A stretch of DNA of 64,000 nucleotides from positions 1-64,000 of the forward strand of contig JAFQSQ010000010.1 in the NCBI GenBank assembly GCA_017409465.1. The letters run 5' to 3'. Below, in pieces: positions 43,143 to 51,334 of the stretch (position 1 is its first letter; each line of letters begins with the position of its first letter). The notes under the pieces are model-generated. The model did not search any database. It was given only the letters and a program-made list of their open reading frames with translations, and was not told the DNA's origin. Source of the stretch: Akkermansia sp. (GTDB lineage Bacteria > Verrucomicrobiota > Verrucomicrobiia > Verrucomicrobiales > Akkermansiaceae). Made by a program: the position numbers and the translations under genes.

Positions 43143-44150
43143 ATGAGCATCCCCTTTTTCAGCAAGTTGCGCAATAGAAAAGCCCACCTGCAAACCGTCC
43201 GCACGGAATTGCAGAAGGTACGCGATGCTATAGAATCGCAGACCGGGCATTTTGCCCCCTACATGCGAAGCTATATGAACCAGGTATGCCGTAGCCGCGG
43301 CAAGATGATTCGCCCGGGTCTCGTGTTGCTGACAGCAGCTGCCACCGGTGGTATCAAAGATGAACACATCACCTTTGCCGCGCTGCTGGAAATGCTGCAC
43401 ATGGCCTCACTTATCCATGACGATGTGCTGGACAAGGCCGACACCCGCCGTGACGAGCCTACACCCAATGCTTTGTGGGGCAATGAATTAGCAGTTCTCC
43501 TGGGCGATTCCCTGCTGGCGCAGGCGATGGTGATGGGATCCGACATAGGAGATACCCGCTTTATCCGCCGCATGGCCATAGCCGTGCGCGACCTCTGTGA
43601 AGGTGAAGTTGAGCAATCATCCCGACTGTGGGATATGGAGATGAGTCGCGCAGACTACTATGAGCTGATTCGCAAAAAAACAGCCACACTCTTTGCCATA
43701 GCCATGAGCGGCGCCGGATATCTACAGGGGCTCGATGATGAAATGATTGAGCAGCTCAACCGCATGGGTACCCTGCTGGGAATCTCATATCAGATATATG
43801 ATGATTGCCTCGACCTGACCGGCTCTGATGATACTGCCGGCAAAACGCTGGGCACCGACGCAGAAAAAGGCAAACTTACCCTTCCGGTGTTTTTCCTGAT
43901 GGAATCTACCAGCGAGGACGTGGCAGAGCATGTTCGCCGCACGATCGAGAAACACGAAGAGATTGACTACTCAGCTCTTCGCCATACCGATGCCTTTGCC
44001 GAGGCCATTCGGCTGTCGGTAGATGAAGGGCTCAACCGCAACGAAGAAGCCCGCGAAGTACTGTGGATGCTACCGGAATCCCCTGCACGCGAAGCCCTTA
44101 CCGAGATGACCTATCGTCTTGATGAGATGCTTCGGGATTGCCTGATCTGA
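43143..44150 (+). CDS. long-chain polyprenyl diphosphate synthase
   Basis: 335 residues from ATG 43143. An all-helical trans-prenyltransferase with both aspartate-rich motifs: HDDVLDKADTRRDEPT and DDCLDLTGSDDTAGKTLGTD, plus GKMIRPGLVLL. It makes the polyprenyl tail of quinones (heptaprenyl to nonaprenyl), by likeness to IspB/HepT. Small residues before the first aspartate motif favour a long product, but length cannot be read reliably. cysE follows after 28 bp. Confidence 0.9.
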   Translation: MSIPFFSKLRNRKAHLQTVRTELQKVRDAIESQTGHFAPYMRSYMNQVCRSRGKMIRPGLVLLTAAATGGIKDEHITFAALLEMLHMASLIHDDVLDKADTRRDEPTPNALWGNELAVLLGDSLLAQAMVMGSDIGDTRFIRRMAIAVRDLCEGEVEQSSRLWDMEMSRADYYELIRKKTATLFAIAMSGAGYLQGLDDEMIEQLNRMGTLLGISYQIYDDCLDLTGSDDTAGKTLGTDAEKGKLTLPVFFLMESTSEDVAEHVRRTIEKHEEIDYSALRHTDAFAEAIRLSVDEGLNRNEEAREVLWMLPESPAREALTEMTYRLDEMLRDCLI

Positions 44151-44178
44151 AGCTCACACTTTCCATTCCACCAGCCAC

Positions 44179-45000
44179 ATGATACGCCCGGAAAAAATGG
44201 TACCCGAGGTTCCCGGCCTGGCCGATGCCGTGTGGGAAGAGGTCTGCACCGCTGCCCGAGAGGCAGCTGCAAACGAACCCAAACTTGCCGGCATGCTTGA
44301 TGACGTCATCCTGAGTCGCACCTCACTGAGCAGTGCGGTAGCGGTTCGCCTGGCGCGCAAACTTTCCCGTCGCGATATGGAGCGTGATAACCTGGAGCCG
44401 CTCATCCGCACCCTGCTGAAGCAGAACCCGGTAGTCGTGGAATGCATGGCGGCAGATTTGCAAGCCGTTGTAGAGCGCGATGCTGCCTGTCATAATGCCC
44501 TGGAACCACTACTATTCTTCAAGGGATTTCACGCATTGGCCACCTATCGAGTAGCTCATCTTCTCTGGCAGCAGGAGCGCTACATGCTGGCGTTGCTGTT
44601 CCAGAGCATCAGCAGCGAGGTATTTGGGGTAGATATTCACCCGGCAGCACAGATTGGCTGCGGTATCCTGCTGGATCATGGTACCGGATTTGTCGTCGGC
44701 GAAACCGCCATCATTGAAAACAACGTCTCCATGCTGCACGAGGTTACCCTCGGCGGTACCGGCAAGGAAAAAGGAGGTGCCCGCCATCCCATCGTCCGCA
44801 GCGGGGTGCTCATCGGTGCCGGCGCCAAAGTACTGGGTCGTGTTGAGATTGGCGAAGGTGCCAAAATAGCCGCTTCATCCGTCGTATTGGAACATGTTGA
44901 TGCCCATACAACTGTGGCCGGTGTACCGGCAGTTGTGGTGGGGTGCAGCGGTGAAGCCGCTCCTGCTCTCTGCATGCAGCAGAACCTCGAAATATCATGA
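44179..45000 (+). CDS. cysE: serine O-acetyltransferase
   Basis: 273 residues. Acetylates L-serine with acetyl-CoA, the first step to cysteine. The N-terminal helical domain and the left-handed beta-helix hexapeptide repeats are seen: DIHPAAQIGCGILLDHGTG, VVGETAIIENNVSMLHEVTL, GGTGKEKGGARHP, and IGAGAKVLGRVEIG. The stop overlaps the next start by ATGA, so it is coupled to the FAD-dependent dehydrogenase gene. Confidence 0.94.
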   Translation: MIRPEKMVPEVPGLADAVWEEVCTAAREAAANEPKLAGMLDDVILSRTSLSSAVAVRLARKLSRRDMERDNLEPLIRTLLKQNPVVVECMAADLQAVVERDAACHNALEPLLFFKGFHALATYRVAHLLWQQERYMLALLFQSISSEVFGVDIHPAAQIGCGILLDHGTGFVVGETAIIENNVSMLHEVTLGGTGKEKGGARHPIVRSGVLIGAGAKVLGRVEIGEGAKIAASSVVLEHVDAHTTVAGVPAVVVGCSGEAAPALCMQQNLEIS

Positions 45001-46577
45001 TTACCGAGCTGGATATCCACCTGCCGCTGCGCAAGGCATTGAAAGAAGAAGCCCGCCGCAAGGCTGTAGCCCAAAAACTCGGCATATCCCCCTATCGTGT
45101 ACAGGGAATGCGCCTGTTAAAAGACAGCATCGATGCCCGGCGCAGACCCATTTCCAAGCAATTGCGTTTTCTTGTTTCTATAGACGAACCCCTGCCGGAA
45201 GCGCCCCTGCCCGAACGCCACTATGCCCCCCTGCCGGAGTCGGCCAGACGCGTCATCATCGTGGGAAGCGGTCCCGGCGGTCTTTTTGCCGCCCTGCGCT
45301 GTCTGGAACTGGGACTGCGCCCCATCGTGCTGGAACGCGGTAAGGACGTCTCTGCCCGCCGCTTTGACCTGCGCCCCATCAACTGTGATGGCCTCGTTGT
45401 TGAGGATTCCAACTACTGTTTTGGTGAGGGTGGTGCCGGCACCTTCTCGGACGGTAAACTCTTCACTCGTGCCACCAAACGCGGCCCGGTCATGGAGATA
45501 TACGAAACCTTCGTAGCTCACGGCGCTTCCGCAGATATCCTGACAGATGCCCACCCGCACATCGGCTCCAACAAACTGCCCGACATCATCAAGGCCATGC
45601 GTAGCAGCATCCTCACCGCCGGAGGTGAGGTACACTTTCAATCACGCGTATGTGGTCTCCTCCGCTCATTGGATGGCCGCCGACTGCTGGGTGTTCGCAC
45701 GGCAGATGGTCATGAATATGCCGGTGATGCCGTCATCCTGGCCACCGGTCACAGCGCCCGCGATGTTTACCGCATGCTGCATGCCGATGGTCTGCTGCTG
45801 GAGCGCAAGCCCTTTGCCGTGGGCGTTCGCATCGAACATCCGCAAGCACTCATCGACGCCGCTCAGTACCACCTGCGGCACGGCGAAAAGCGCCCTGAAG
45901 GGCTACCTGCCGCCCGCTATACCCTGGCCACCAAAATAGCTGAGCGTGGCGTACACTCCTTCTGCATGTGCCCGGGCGGCTTTATCGTCCCCTCTGCCAC
46001 GGAGAATGACGAAGTGGTGGTCAACGGAATGTCCCTTTCCCGCCGCGATTCACCCTTTGCCAACTCCGGTTTTGTCGTGACCGTGGAGCCCGAAGACACC
46101 GATGCCTACCTGGCAGAGCATGGCGTACTCTCCGGCATCGCCTACCAGAAAGCGCTGGAGATAGCCACCTCCCGAGCCGGTGGCGGCATGCAGAAAGCCC
46201 CGGCACAGCGTGTGCGGGATTTCCTGGCAGGGAAAGTGTCTTCCACCCTGCCGAAGACCACCTACCACCCCGGCATCACCTCGTGGGATCTCAACGAGCT
46301 GCTTCCTCAAAGCGTCAGCACACGCATGGCCGAGGGTTTACGCTTTTTCGACACCAAATTACGCGGATTTGCCGGTGAAGACGCCCTGCTCATCGGCTGC
46401 GAGACGCGCACCAGCTCCCCCGTGCGCATCCCGCGCGACCCCTCCACCCTGCAGCATCCTCAGCTCGAGCGACTTTTCCCCTGCGGTGAAGGTGCCGGGT
46501 ACGCCGGTGGTATCGTCTCCGCTGCCCTGGACGGTCGCCGCTGCGCTGAGGCGGTAGAGGCCGTTTTGCGGGGCTGA
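44997..46577 (+). CDS. FAD-dependent dehydrogenase (COG2509 type)
   Basis: 526 residues. N-terminal 85 residues are a small helical domain. The FAD Rossmann motif VIIVGSGPGGLFAALRCLELG follows, a second FAD-contacting GEGGAGTFSDGKLFTR, a LATGHSARDVYRML strand, and the C-terminal FPCGEGAGYAGGIVSAALDG. This family of flavoproteins is widespread and uncharacterised. Coupling with cysE is seen here, but a functional tie to cysteine synthesis is only a guess. The CEGETRTSSPVRIPRD-like stretch near 470 is well kept. Confidence 0.87.
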   Translation: MITELDIHLPLRKALKEEARRKAVAQKLGISPYRVQGMRLLKDSIDARRRPISKQLRFLVSIDEPLPEAPLPERHYAPLPESARRVIIVGSGPGGLFAALRCLELGLRPIVLERGKDVSARRFDLRPINCDGLVVEDSNYCFGEGGAGTFSDGKLFTRATKRGPVMEIYETFVAHGASADILTDAHPHIGSNKLPDIIKAMRSSILTAGGEVHFQSRVCGLLRSLDGRRLLGVRTADGHEYAGDAVILATGHSARDVYRMLHADGLLLERKPFAVGVRIEHPQALIDAAQYHLRHGEKRPEGLPAARYTLATKIAERGVHSFCMCPGGFIVPSATENDEVVVNGMSLSRRDSPFANSGFVVTVEPEDTDAYLAEHGVLSGIAYQKALEIATSRAGGGMQKAPAQRVRDFLAGKVSSTLPKTTYHPGITSWDLNELLPQSVSTRMAEGLRFFDTKLRGFAGEDALLIGCETRTSSPVRIPRDPSTLQHPQLERLFPCGEGAGYAGGIVSAALDGRRCAEAVEAVLRG

Positions 46578-46623
46578 TTTTCAGGAGAATTCCAAAAAAT
46601 ACAGTTTTTTTTCAGAATAAAGC

Positions 46624-46652
46624 TTGACTTCAGGCATGGGTAAGCGTATACT
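46624..46652 (+). promoter_or_regulatory. promoter of tRNA-Gln(CUG)
   Basis: TTGACT, 17 bases, TATACT, 20 bp before the mature 5' end of the tRNA. Confidence 0.85.
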
Positions 46653-46672
46653 CCCGCCGTTCCAAGTAACAC

Positions 46673-46744
46673 AGGGCTATGGTGTAATTGGCAACACATC
46701 GGTTTCTGGCACCGCTATTCGGGGTTCGAGTCCCTGTAGCCCTA
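46673..46744 (+). tRNA. tRNA-Gln (anticodon CUG)
   Basis: Cloverleaf: acceptor AGGGCTA/TAGCCCT with discriminator A, D stem GTG/CAC as in the other tRNA-Gln, anticodon loop TTCTGGC (anticodon CTG), and T arm CGGGG-TTCGAGT-CCCTG. No encoded CCA. The outermost pair of the anticodon stem (T-C) is a mismatch. It has its own promoter and terminator. It reads CAG codons. Confidence 0.93.
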
Positions 46745-46748
46745 GTCG

Positions 46749-46779
46749 AAAGCGTCAACCGCAAGGTTGACGCTTTTTG
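46749..46779 (+). terminator. tRNA-Gln(CUG) terminator
   Basis: A perfect 12-bp stem AAAGCGTCAACC/GGTTGACGCTTT around a GCAA tetraloop, followed by T residues. Confidence 0.92.
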
Positions 46780-46848
46780 TGTTTACGGTGAGGCAGTATG
46801 CTCCTCTTTGACATTGCGTTCTGCGACACTTTGTTGTAGTATGGGGGC

Positions 46849-47475
46849 ATGAGCGATTTGCAATGGAACAGTGTCACCATTGAGGAAGATGAGAAACCCC
46901 GCGTTTCCCTCGAAGAGCTGCGCGACATGGCTGCCGACCTTGACCCGGACGATTACGATGAACCGGTACAGGAGTTTCTGGAGGAGCTGATGCGCTGCGA
47001 TGACCCGGCCGAACTACAACAGGCCGCCACCCTGCTGCTACAGGATGAGGTAGACCTCTCTCCTGACCTGGCCTCCATGGGGGTGGAACCCGACGAAGGG
47101 CTCATCATCCTGCTGCTGGCCATGGGAGCCGATGTCAACGCGCGCAACGCCTACGGACAGCCACCGCTTCATCTGGCGGCTCACTACGGGTATGAGAACA
47201 TCGTTGACCGCCTGCTGGCCGCCGGTGCCAATCTTCGCACACGCAACATCCACGGGCGGTTTGCCTCCGAAGTAGCCGCCACTCCCGCACTGGCCGCCAA
47301 ACTGGAACCTCCTTATCACCCGGAAGACGACACCCCGCTTCCCCCCGAAATCGAGGATGCAGACCTGGACCCGGAGGGTGACAACGGGCAGCACCACCAC
47401 TGCACCTGCGGGCATGACCACCACCATGGGCACGACTGCGACTGCGGCGGAGAGTGCCACTGTCATCATTCGTAA
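46849..47475 (+). CDS. ankyrin protein with His/Cys-rich tail
   Basis: 208 residues, no signal peptide. An acidic N-terminal helical region (about 1-90) leads into two or three ankyrin repeats (about 90-155). A Glu/Asp/Pro stretch and a tail (about 182-208) follow with about ten histidines and six cysteines (HHHCTCGHDHHHGH and CDCGGECHCHH), which should bind Zn, Ni or Cu. A damaged paralogue with related upstream sequence lies at 53721. Function unknown; metal storage or metal-dependent protein binding are possible. Confidence 0.85.
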   Translation: MSDLQWNSVTIEEDEKPRVSLEELRDMAADLDPDDYDEPVQEFLEELMRCDDPAELQQAATLLLQDEVDLSPDLASMGVEPDEGLIILLLAMGADVNARNAYGQPPLHLAAHYGYENIVDRLLAAGANLRTRNIHGRFASEVAATPALAAKLEPPYHPEDDTPLPPEIEDADLDPEGDNGQHHHCTCGHDHHHGHDCDCGGECHCHHS

Positions 47476-47499
47476 ATCGTAATTCGTAACTCGTAAATC
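47468..47499. repeat. short TCGTAA-type repeat run
   Basis: ATTCGTAAATCGTAATTCGT-type units of 7-9 bases repeat four times. They overlap the stop codon of the ankyrin gene and fill the gap to the next gene. Related TCGTA/TCGTC runs are within the repeats at 50-78 and about 57650-57678. Confidence 0.6.
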
Positions 47500-47503
47500 A
47501 ACA

Positions 47504-49588
47504 ATGACTGATACTCCCTTTTTGGAAGATACGCTGATGCCGGCGTGGAGCCGCCTGACCCCGGAGCGCGCCCGCGTGGAAATCCCGCAGGCCATCGAGC
47601 AGGCCAAGGCCGCCATAGAGGCCATCTGTGCGGTGCAGGAACCCACCTGGGACAACACCTTTGCCGCCATGGAAGAAAGCAGCGCCGCCCTCATGCGCGG
47701 CTGGCAGCGGCTCTCGCATCTGCAATCCGTCATGGATTCCCCCGCCTGCCGCGAGGTGATGAATGAGCTGATGCCGGAGGTGGTCATGTTCTCCAGCAGC
47801 GTGACACTCAATCCCCGCCTCTACGCCGTGCTGAAGAATGCCGCTACCCAGCCCTGGGTGCAGGAGCTCTCCCCGGTGAAACAGCGCTTCATTCAGGAAA
47901 CTCTGGCCGATTTCCGCGAGAGCGGTGCGGATTTGCCGGAGGAGGCCAAGAGGCGCTATGCTGAGCTGTCCACGGAGCTGGCACAGCTCTCCCAGAAGTT
48001 CGGGGAGAACGTGCTGGATTCCACCAATGCCTGGGAATACGTGACCGCCGACCCTGCTGAAATCGCCGGCCTGCCGGAATCCGCCCGCGAGACGGCGCGG
48101 CTGGATGCTCTGGCCAAGGGGCATGGCACGGAGGAAGCCCCGCAGTGGCGCTTCACGCTGCAATTCACCTCTGTCCAGCCGGTGATGACCTTTGCGGACT
48201 GCGAACCCCTGCGCGAGCGCGTCTGGCGCGCCATGGGCGCCAAGGGGACGGGAGAGTATGATAATGCCGAGCTTATCAACAAAATCCTGAGCCTGCGAGT
48301 AGAAAAGGCCGCACTGTTGGGCTACGAGCGCTATTCCGATTATGTGACCTCCCGCCGCATGGCCGGCAGCGGGACAACGGCGCTCAATTTCATCAACGAC
48401 CTGCATGCCCGCGTGAAAGCCGCGTTCACGGAGGAGCAGGAGGCCATTCGCCGATTTGCCGAGGAGCAGACCGGTACCGCCATCCCCGTCATGAAACCTT
48501 GGGACATCTCCTACTGGAGCGAAAAGCGCCGCAAGGCACTCTACGATTTCGACACGGAGGAGCTGCGACCCTACTACTCCATGCAGGGCGTGCTGGACGG
48601 CATGTTCTCCATCTACGCCGGGTTATACGGCATCCGCTTCGTTCCCCGCACCACCGCTTGCGTGGCAGAGGGTGAAGCCCTGCCGGAGGGCGCGGTGGAG
48701 GTGTGGCACCCGGAGGTGCTCTTCTATGAGGTGTATGATGAGGAGAGCGACGAGCACCTCGGCTCTTTCTATGCCGACTGGTACCCGCGCGAATCCAAGC
48801 GTGCCGGGGCGTGGATGAACTGTCTCTCCACCGGGCTGCCGCCCATGAACGGCGCTCCGCGTGTGCCGCATCTTGCCCTCATGTGCGGCAACATGAGTCG
48901 TCCCGTGGGCGATAAACCCGCCCTGCTGAGCCATTATGAGGTGGAGACCGTGTTTCACGAGTTCGGCCATCTGTTGCACCAGGTGCTCAGCAATGTGGAG
49001 GTGAAGAGCCTCTCCGGCTGCAATGTGGCCTGGGATTTCGTGGAACTGCCCAGCCAGATTAACGAAAATTGGACCTGGGAGAGCGAAGCCATCGACCGCT
49101 ACGCCCGTCACTGGCAAAGCGGGGAACTGATGCCCGCCGAGCTGAAATCCAAGATGCTGGCCGCGCGCAACTACGGCGCTGCCTCCTTCTTCATGCGCCA
49201 GCTCTGCTTTGGCAAGCTCGACCTGAAGCTGCACACCAACACCGCCGCCTATCTCAACCGCAATATCGAGGAAGTGGACCGCGAAATCCTGGCCGACTAC
49301 CGCGTGCCGGTCACCGAGCAGACCTTCAGCATGCTGCGGGCATTCTCCCACATCTTTGACGGCGGCTATGAAGCCGGCTATTACTCCTACAAATGGGCAG
49401 AGATGCTGGAGGCTGACGCCTTCTCACGCTTTGCGAAAGAAGGCATCTTCAACCCCGCTACCGGGCGTGATTTCCGCCGCTGCATCCTTTCGCAGGGCAA
49501 TTCCCGCCCCGCTGCGGAACTCTTCCGCGACTTCATGCAGCGCGACCCGGACCCCGAAGCGCTCCTGAAACGCTGCGGCATCTGCTGA
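47504..49588 (+). CDS. prlC: M3 family oligopeptidase
   Basis: 694 residues, close in length to oligopeptidase A. The thermolysin-like zinc motif HEFGHLLH is followed by the distal glutamate region (VAWDFVELPSQINENWTWE). The C-terminal GGYEAGYYSYKWAEMLEADAFSRF is a family hallmark. It is cytoplasmic and cleaves short peptides, including degraded signal peptides. It starts 28 bp after the ankyrin gene and has a terminator at 49602. Confidence 0.93.
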   Translation: MTDTPFLEDTLMPAWSRLTPERARVEIPQAIEQAKAAIEAICAVQEPTWDNTFAAMEESSAALMRGWQRLSHLQSVMDSPACREVMNELMPEVVMFSSSVTLNPRLYAVLKNAATQPWVQELSPVKQRFIQETLADFRESGADLPEEAKRRYAELSTELAQLSQKFGENVLDSTNAWEYVTADPAEIAGLPESARETARLDALAKGHGTEEAPQWRFTLQFTSVQPVMTFADCEPLRERVWRAMGAKGTGEYDNAELINKILSLRVEKAALLGYERYSDYVTSRRMAGSGTTALNFINDLHARVKAAFTEEQEAIRRFAEEQTGTAIPVMKPWDISYWSEKRRKALYDFDTEELRPYYSMQGVLDGMFSIYAGLYGIRFVPRTTACVAEGEALPEGAVEVWHPEVLFYEVYDEESDEHLGSFYADWYPRESKRAGAWMNCLSTGLPPMNGAPRVPHLALMCGNMSRPVGDKPALLSHYEVETVFHEFGHLLHQVLSNVEVKSLSGCNVAWDFVELPSQINENWTWESEAIDRYARHWQSGELMPAELKSKMLAARNYGAASFFMRQLCFGKLDLKLHTNTAAYLNRNIEEVDREILADYRVPVTEQTFSMLRAFSHIFDGGYEAGYYSYKWAEMLEADAFSRFAKEGIFNPATGRDFRRCILSQGNSRPAAELFRDFMQRDPDPEALLKRCGIC

Positions 49589-49601
49589 TACCCGGTTTCA
49601 T

Positions 49602-49637
49602 CCTCCCCGCCCTCTCTCCGGGGCGGGGGATTTTTTC
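49602..49637 (+). terminator. prlC terminator
   Basis: A GC stem TCCCCGCC/GGCGGGGGA with an 8-base loop, then T6. Confidence 0.88.
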
Positions 49638-49700
49638 CTTCTGTACAATTTCTGATTGTTATTCAACCGGAGAACACGGTGGCAGAGTCGAACTGCTACT

Positions 49701-51191
49701 ATGATGAACCACACCCTATGTACCCTATTGGCAGCGGCGACCGTCTGCACCGCACAGACTCAGCATTCACTCTCTACCTACCTTGATACCGCCTTCGGCT
49801 GGTTACCGGCCTCAATGCCGGAAGATGTCGTCCCGGGAAGCCTGCGCCGGGCTCTTCCCGCCGAGCACCAGCAGACACGGCGTTACCCCGGCGTGCCCAC
49901 CTCCCTACTCCTGCTGGAGCAGAGCAAACGCCACGCAGCATCGACCTCTTCAGCCACCACTCGGAGGAATTGGGAGTTTTTCCCGGCCTCGCCTCAGCGA
50001 TTCATGCCCTACCTCGACAGCCTATTTGTACCCGGCAACACCTGTGCCGAACCCTGCGCCTTCATTGACAGCGACCCCATCTCTACCAGCGCCCAGCGAG
50101 TCAAGACCATGCTCTCCGGCATCGGTCTGCAATACAGCGCGGTTGCCTCGTATAATTATGCCCACATAGCCCCGGCTCCCGGCAACCGACAGCGGCATTT
50201 CTCTGCCTTCAACCTTCAGGCATCCGGTAAATGGTTCCTGGCCAAGAGCCGTAATAATTCACAGGGCATTTTTCTTTCCTTTGAGGCCGACTGGGGTATC
50301 GGAGCAGACTTTTCCGAGCGGAACGGCGGTGTACAGAACAGCCTGGGTACCCTCAGCCAGCCACAGAGCAGCCTGCGCGGCGGCAACGGTGTGTTTCTTC
50401 CCGAGCTGGCACTGGGTTACAGCACGCTCAACGGCAAATGGGTCGGCATGGTCGGTACACTCGACGCCTCCAATTACCTGGATCAGAATGCCTACGCCGC
50501 ATCCTGGCACGGCAACCTGACCAATTCTGCCTTCGGGAGCAACCCCTGCCTACCGTTGGAATGGGGAAACTGGGGCTACCTGACAGCCTGGCAACCTACG
50601 GATAATTTCTATGCCATGTACGCCACGACCGGTTGCAACGGTCAGATCAACCAGAATCCTTTCCGCAACATCAACAGCAATCACTGGGTACACGTGGGCG
50701 AACTCGGCTTCATCTTCGACGATTCCTGGGGAATGGGGCCCGGCACCTATCGTTTGCAATATGCTCTTACGCGCAATGACGGCGCGACCGGCGACGGTAT
50801 CGCCTGCAATATCCAACAGCAACTGGGGCGCAATTCGCGGCTGGGTTTCTTCGCCCGCTGCGGTTACATGGATTCCGATGCTGCCTCAGTGACCGGAGTG
50901 CGCAGCACCGTCGCCACCGGTCTGGTGCTTCAGGCTCCCTTCACCTCTTCCGGCTGGGGCAGTCGCCACAACAACGACCAGATTGGCTTGGGATTCCTCT
51001 GGCTGCGAGCAGGCGGTTCTGAGCGACCTTACACACATCAAGATGAATATGGGCTCGAACTCAGCGCCGTGGTTCAGCTGACCCCCACCTTTTATCTGCA
51101 GCCCGACGTGCAGTATATTTTCAATCCCATCCACGCTGATTCCCGCGACAACGCCCTGGTATTCCAGTTGCAGGGTGTCTTCAGCTTCTGA
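49701..51191 (+). CDS. OprB-like outer membrane porin
   Basis: 496 residues from ATG 49701 (a second ATG follows at once). A signal peptide (about 1-20, ending TAQTQ) is followed by alternating polar and hydrophobic strands typical of a beta-barrel (ADWGIGADFSERNG, LPELALGYSTLNGKWVGMVG, RLQYALTRNDGATG) and a C-terminal phenylalanine (LQGVFSF), the outer membrane assembly signal. The pattern is that of carbohydrate-selective porins (OprB). Four cysteines may form disulfides. The substrate is unknown. Confidence 0.82.
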   Translation: MMNHTLCTLLAAATVCTAQTQHSLSTYLDTAFGWLPASMPEDVVPGSLRRALPAEHQQTRRYPGVPTSLLLLEQSKRHAASTSSATTRRNWEFFPASPQRFMPYLDSLFVPGNTCAEPCAFIDSDPISTSAQRVKTMLSGIGLQYSAVASYNYAHIAPAPGNRQRHFSAFNLQASGKWFLAKSRNNSQGIFLSFEADWGIGADFSERNGGVQNSLGTLSQPQSSLRGGNGVFLPELALGYSTLNGKWVGMVGTLDASNYLDQNAYAASWHGNLTNSAFGSNPCLPLEWGNWGYLTAWQPTDNFYAMYATTGCNGQINQNPFRNINSNHWVHVGELGFIFDDSWGMGPGTYRLQYALTRNDGATGDGIACNIQQQLGRNSRLGFFARCGYMDSDAASVTGVRSTVATGLVLQAPFTSSGWGSRHNNDQIGLGFLWLRAGGSERPYTHQDEYGLELSAVVQLTPTFYLQPDVQYIFNPIHADSRDNALVFQLQGVFSF

Positions 51192-51216
51192 TACCGACGT
51201 ATCCTCCTCCGGCATG

Positions 51217-51241
51217 GCCACCGCTCCCTCATGAGGGAGCG
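51217..51241. terminator. porin hairpin terminator
   Basis: A perfect palindrome, ACCGCTCCCTCA paired with TGAGGGAGCGGT, 25 bp beyond the porin stop. No T run on the plus strand. Confidence 0.55.
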
Positions 51242-51268
51242 GTGATATTCTATCTCCTCTACGGACGC

Positions 51269-51306
51269 AAAAAAAGAACCGCTGCCCGTGAAGGAGCAGC
51301 GGCTCT
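51269..51306 (-). terminator. terminator of the Pmp-like gene
   Basis: Minus strand stem GAGCCGCTGC/GCAGCGGTTC with a 10-base loop, followed by T7. Confidence 0.88.
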
Positions 51307-51334
51307 GATGTTCAGCTTGATGAATAAACAACTT

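Noticed and set aside
46849..47475. A secreted metal-binding protein
   Set aside because: The ankyrin protein with the His/Cys tail has no signal peptide, so export is not supported.
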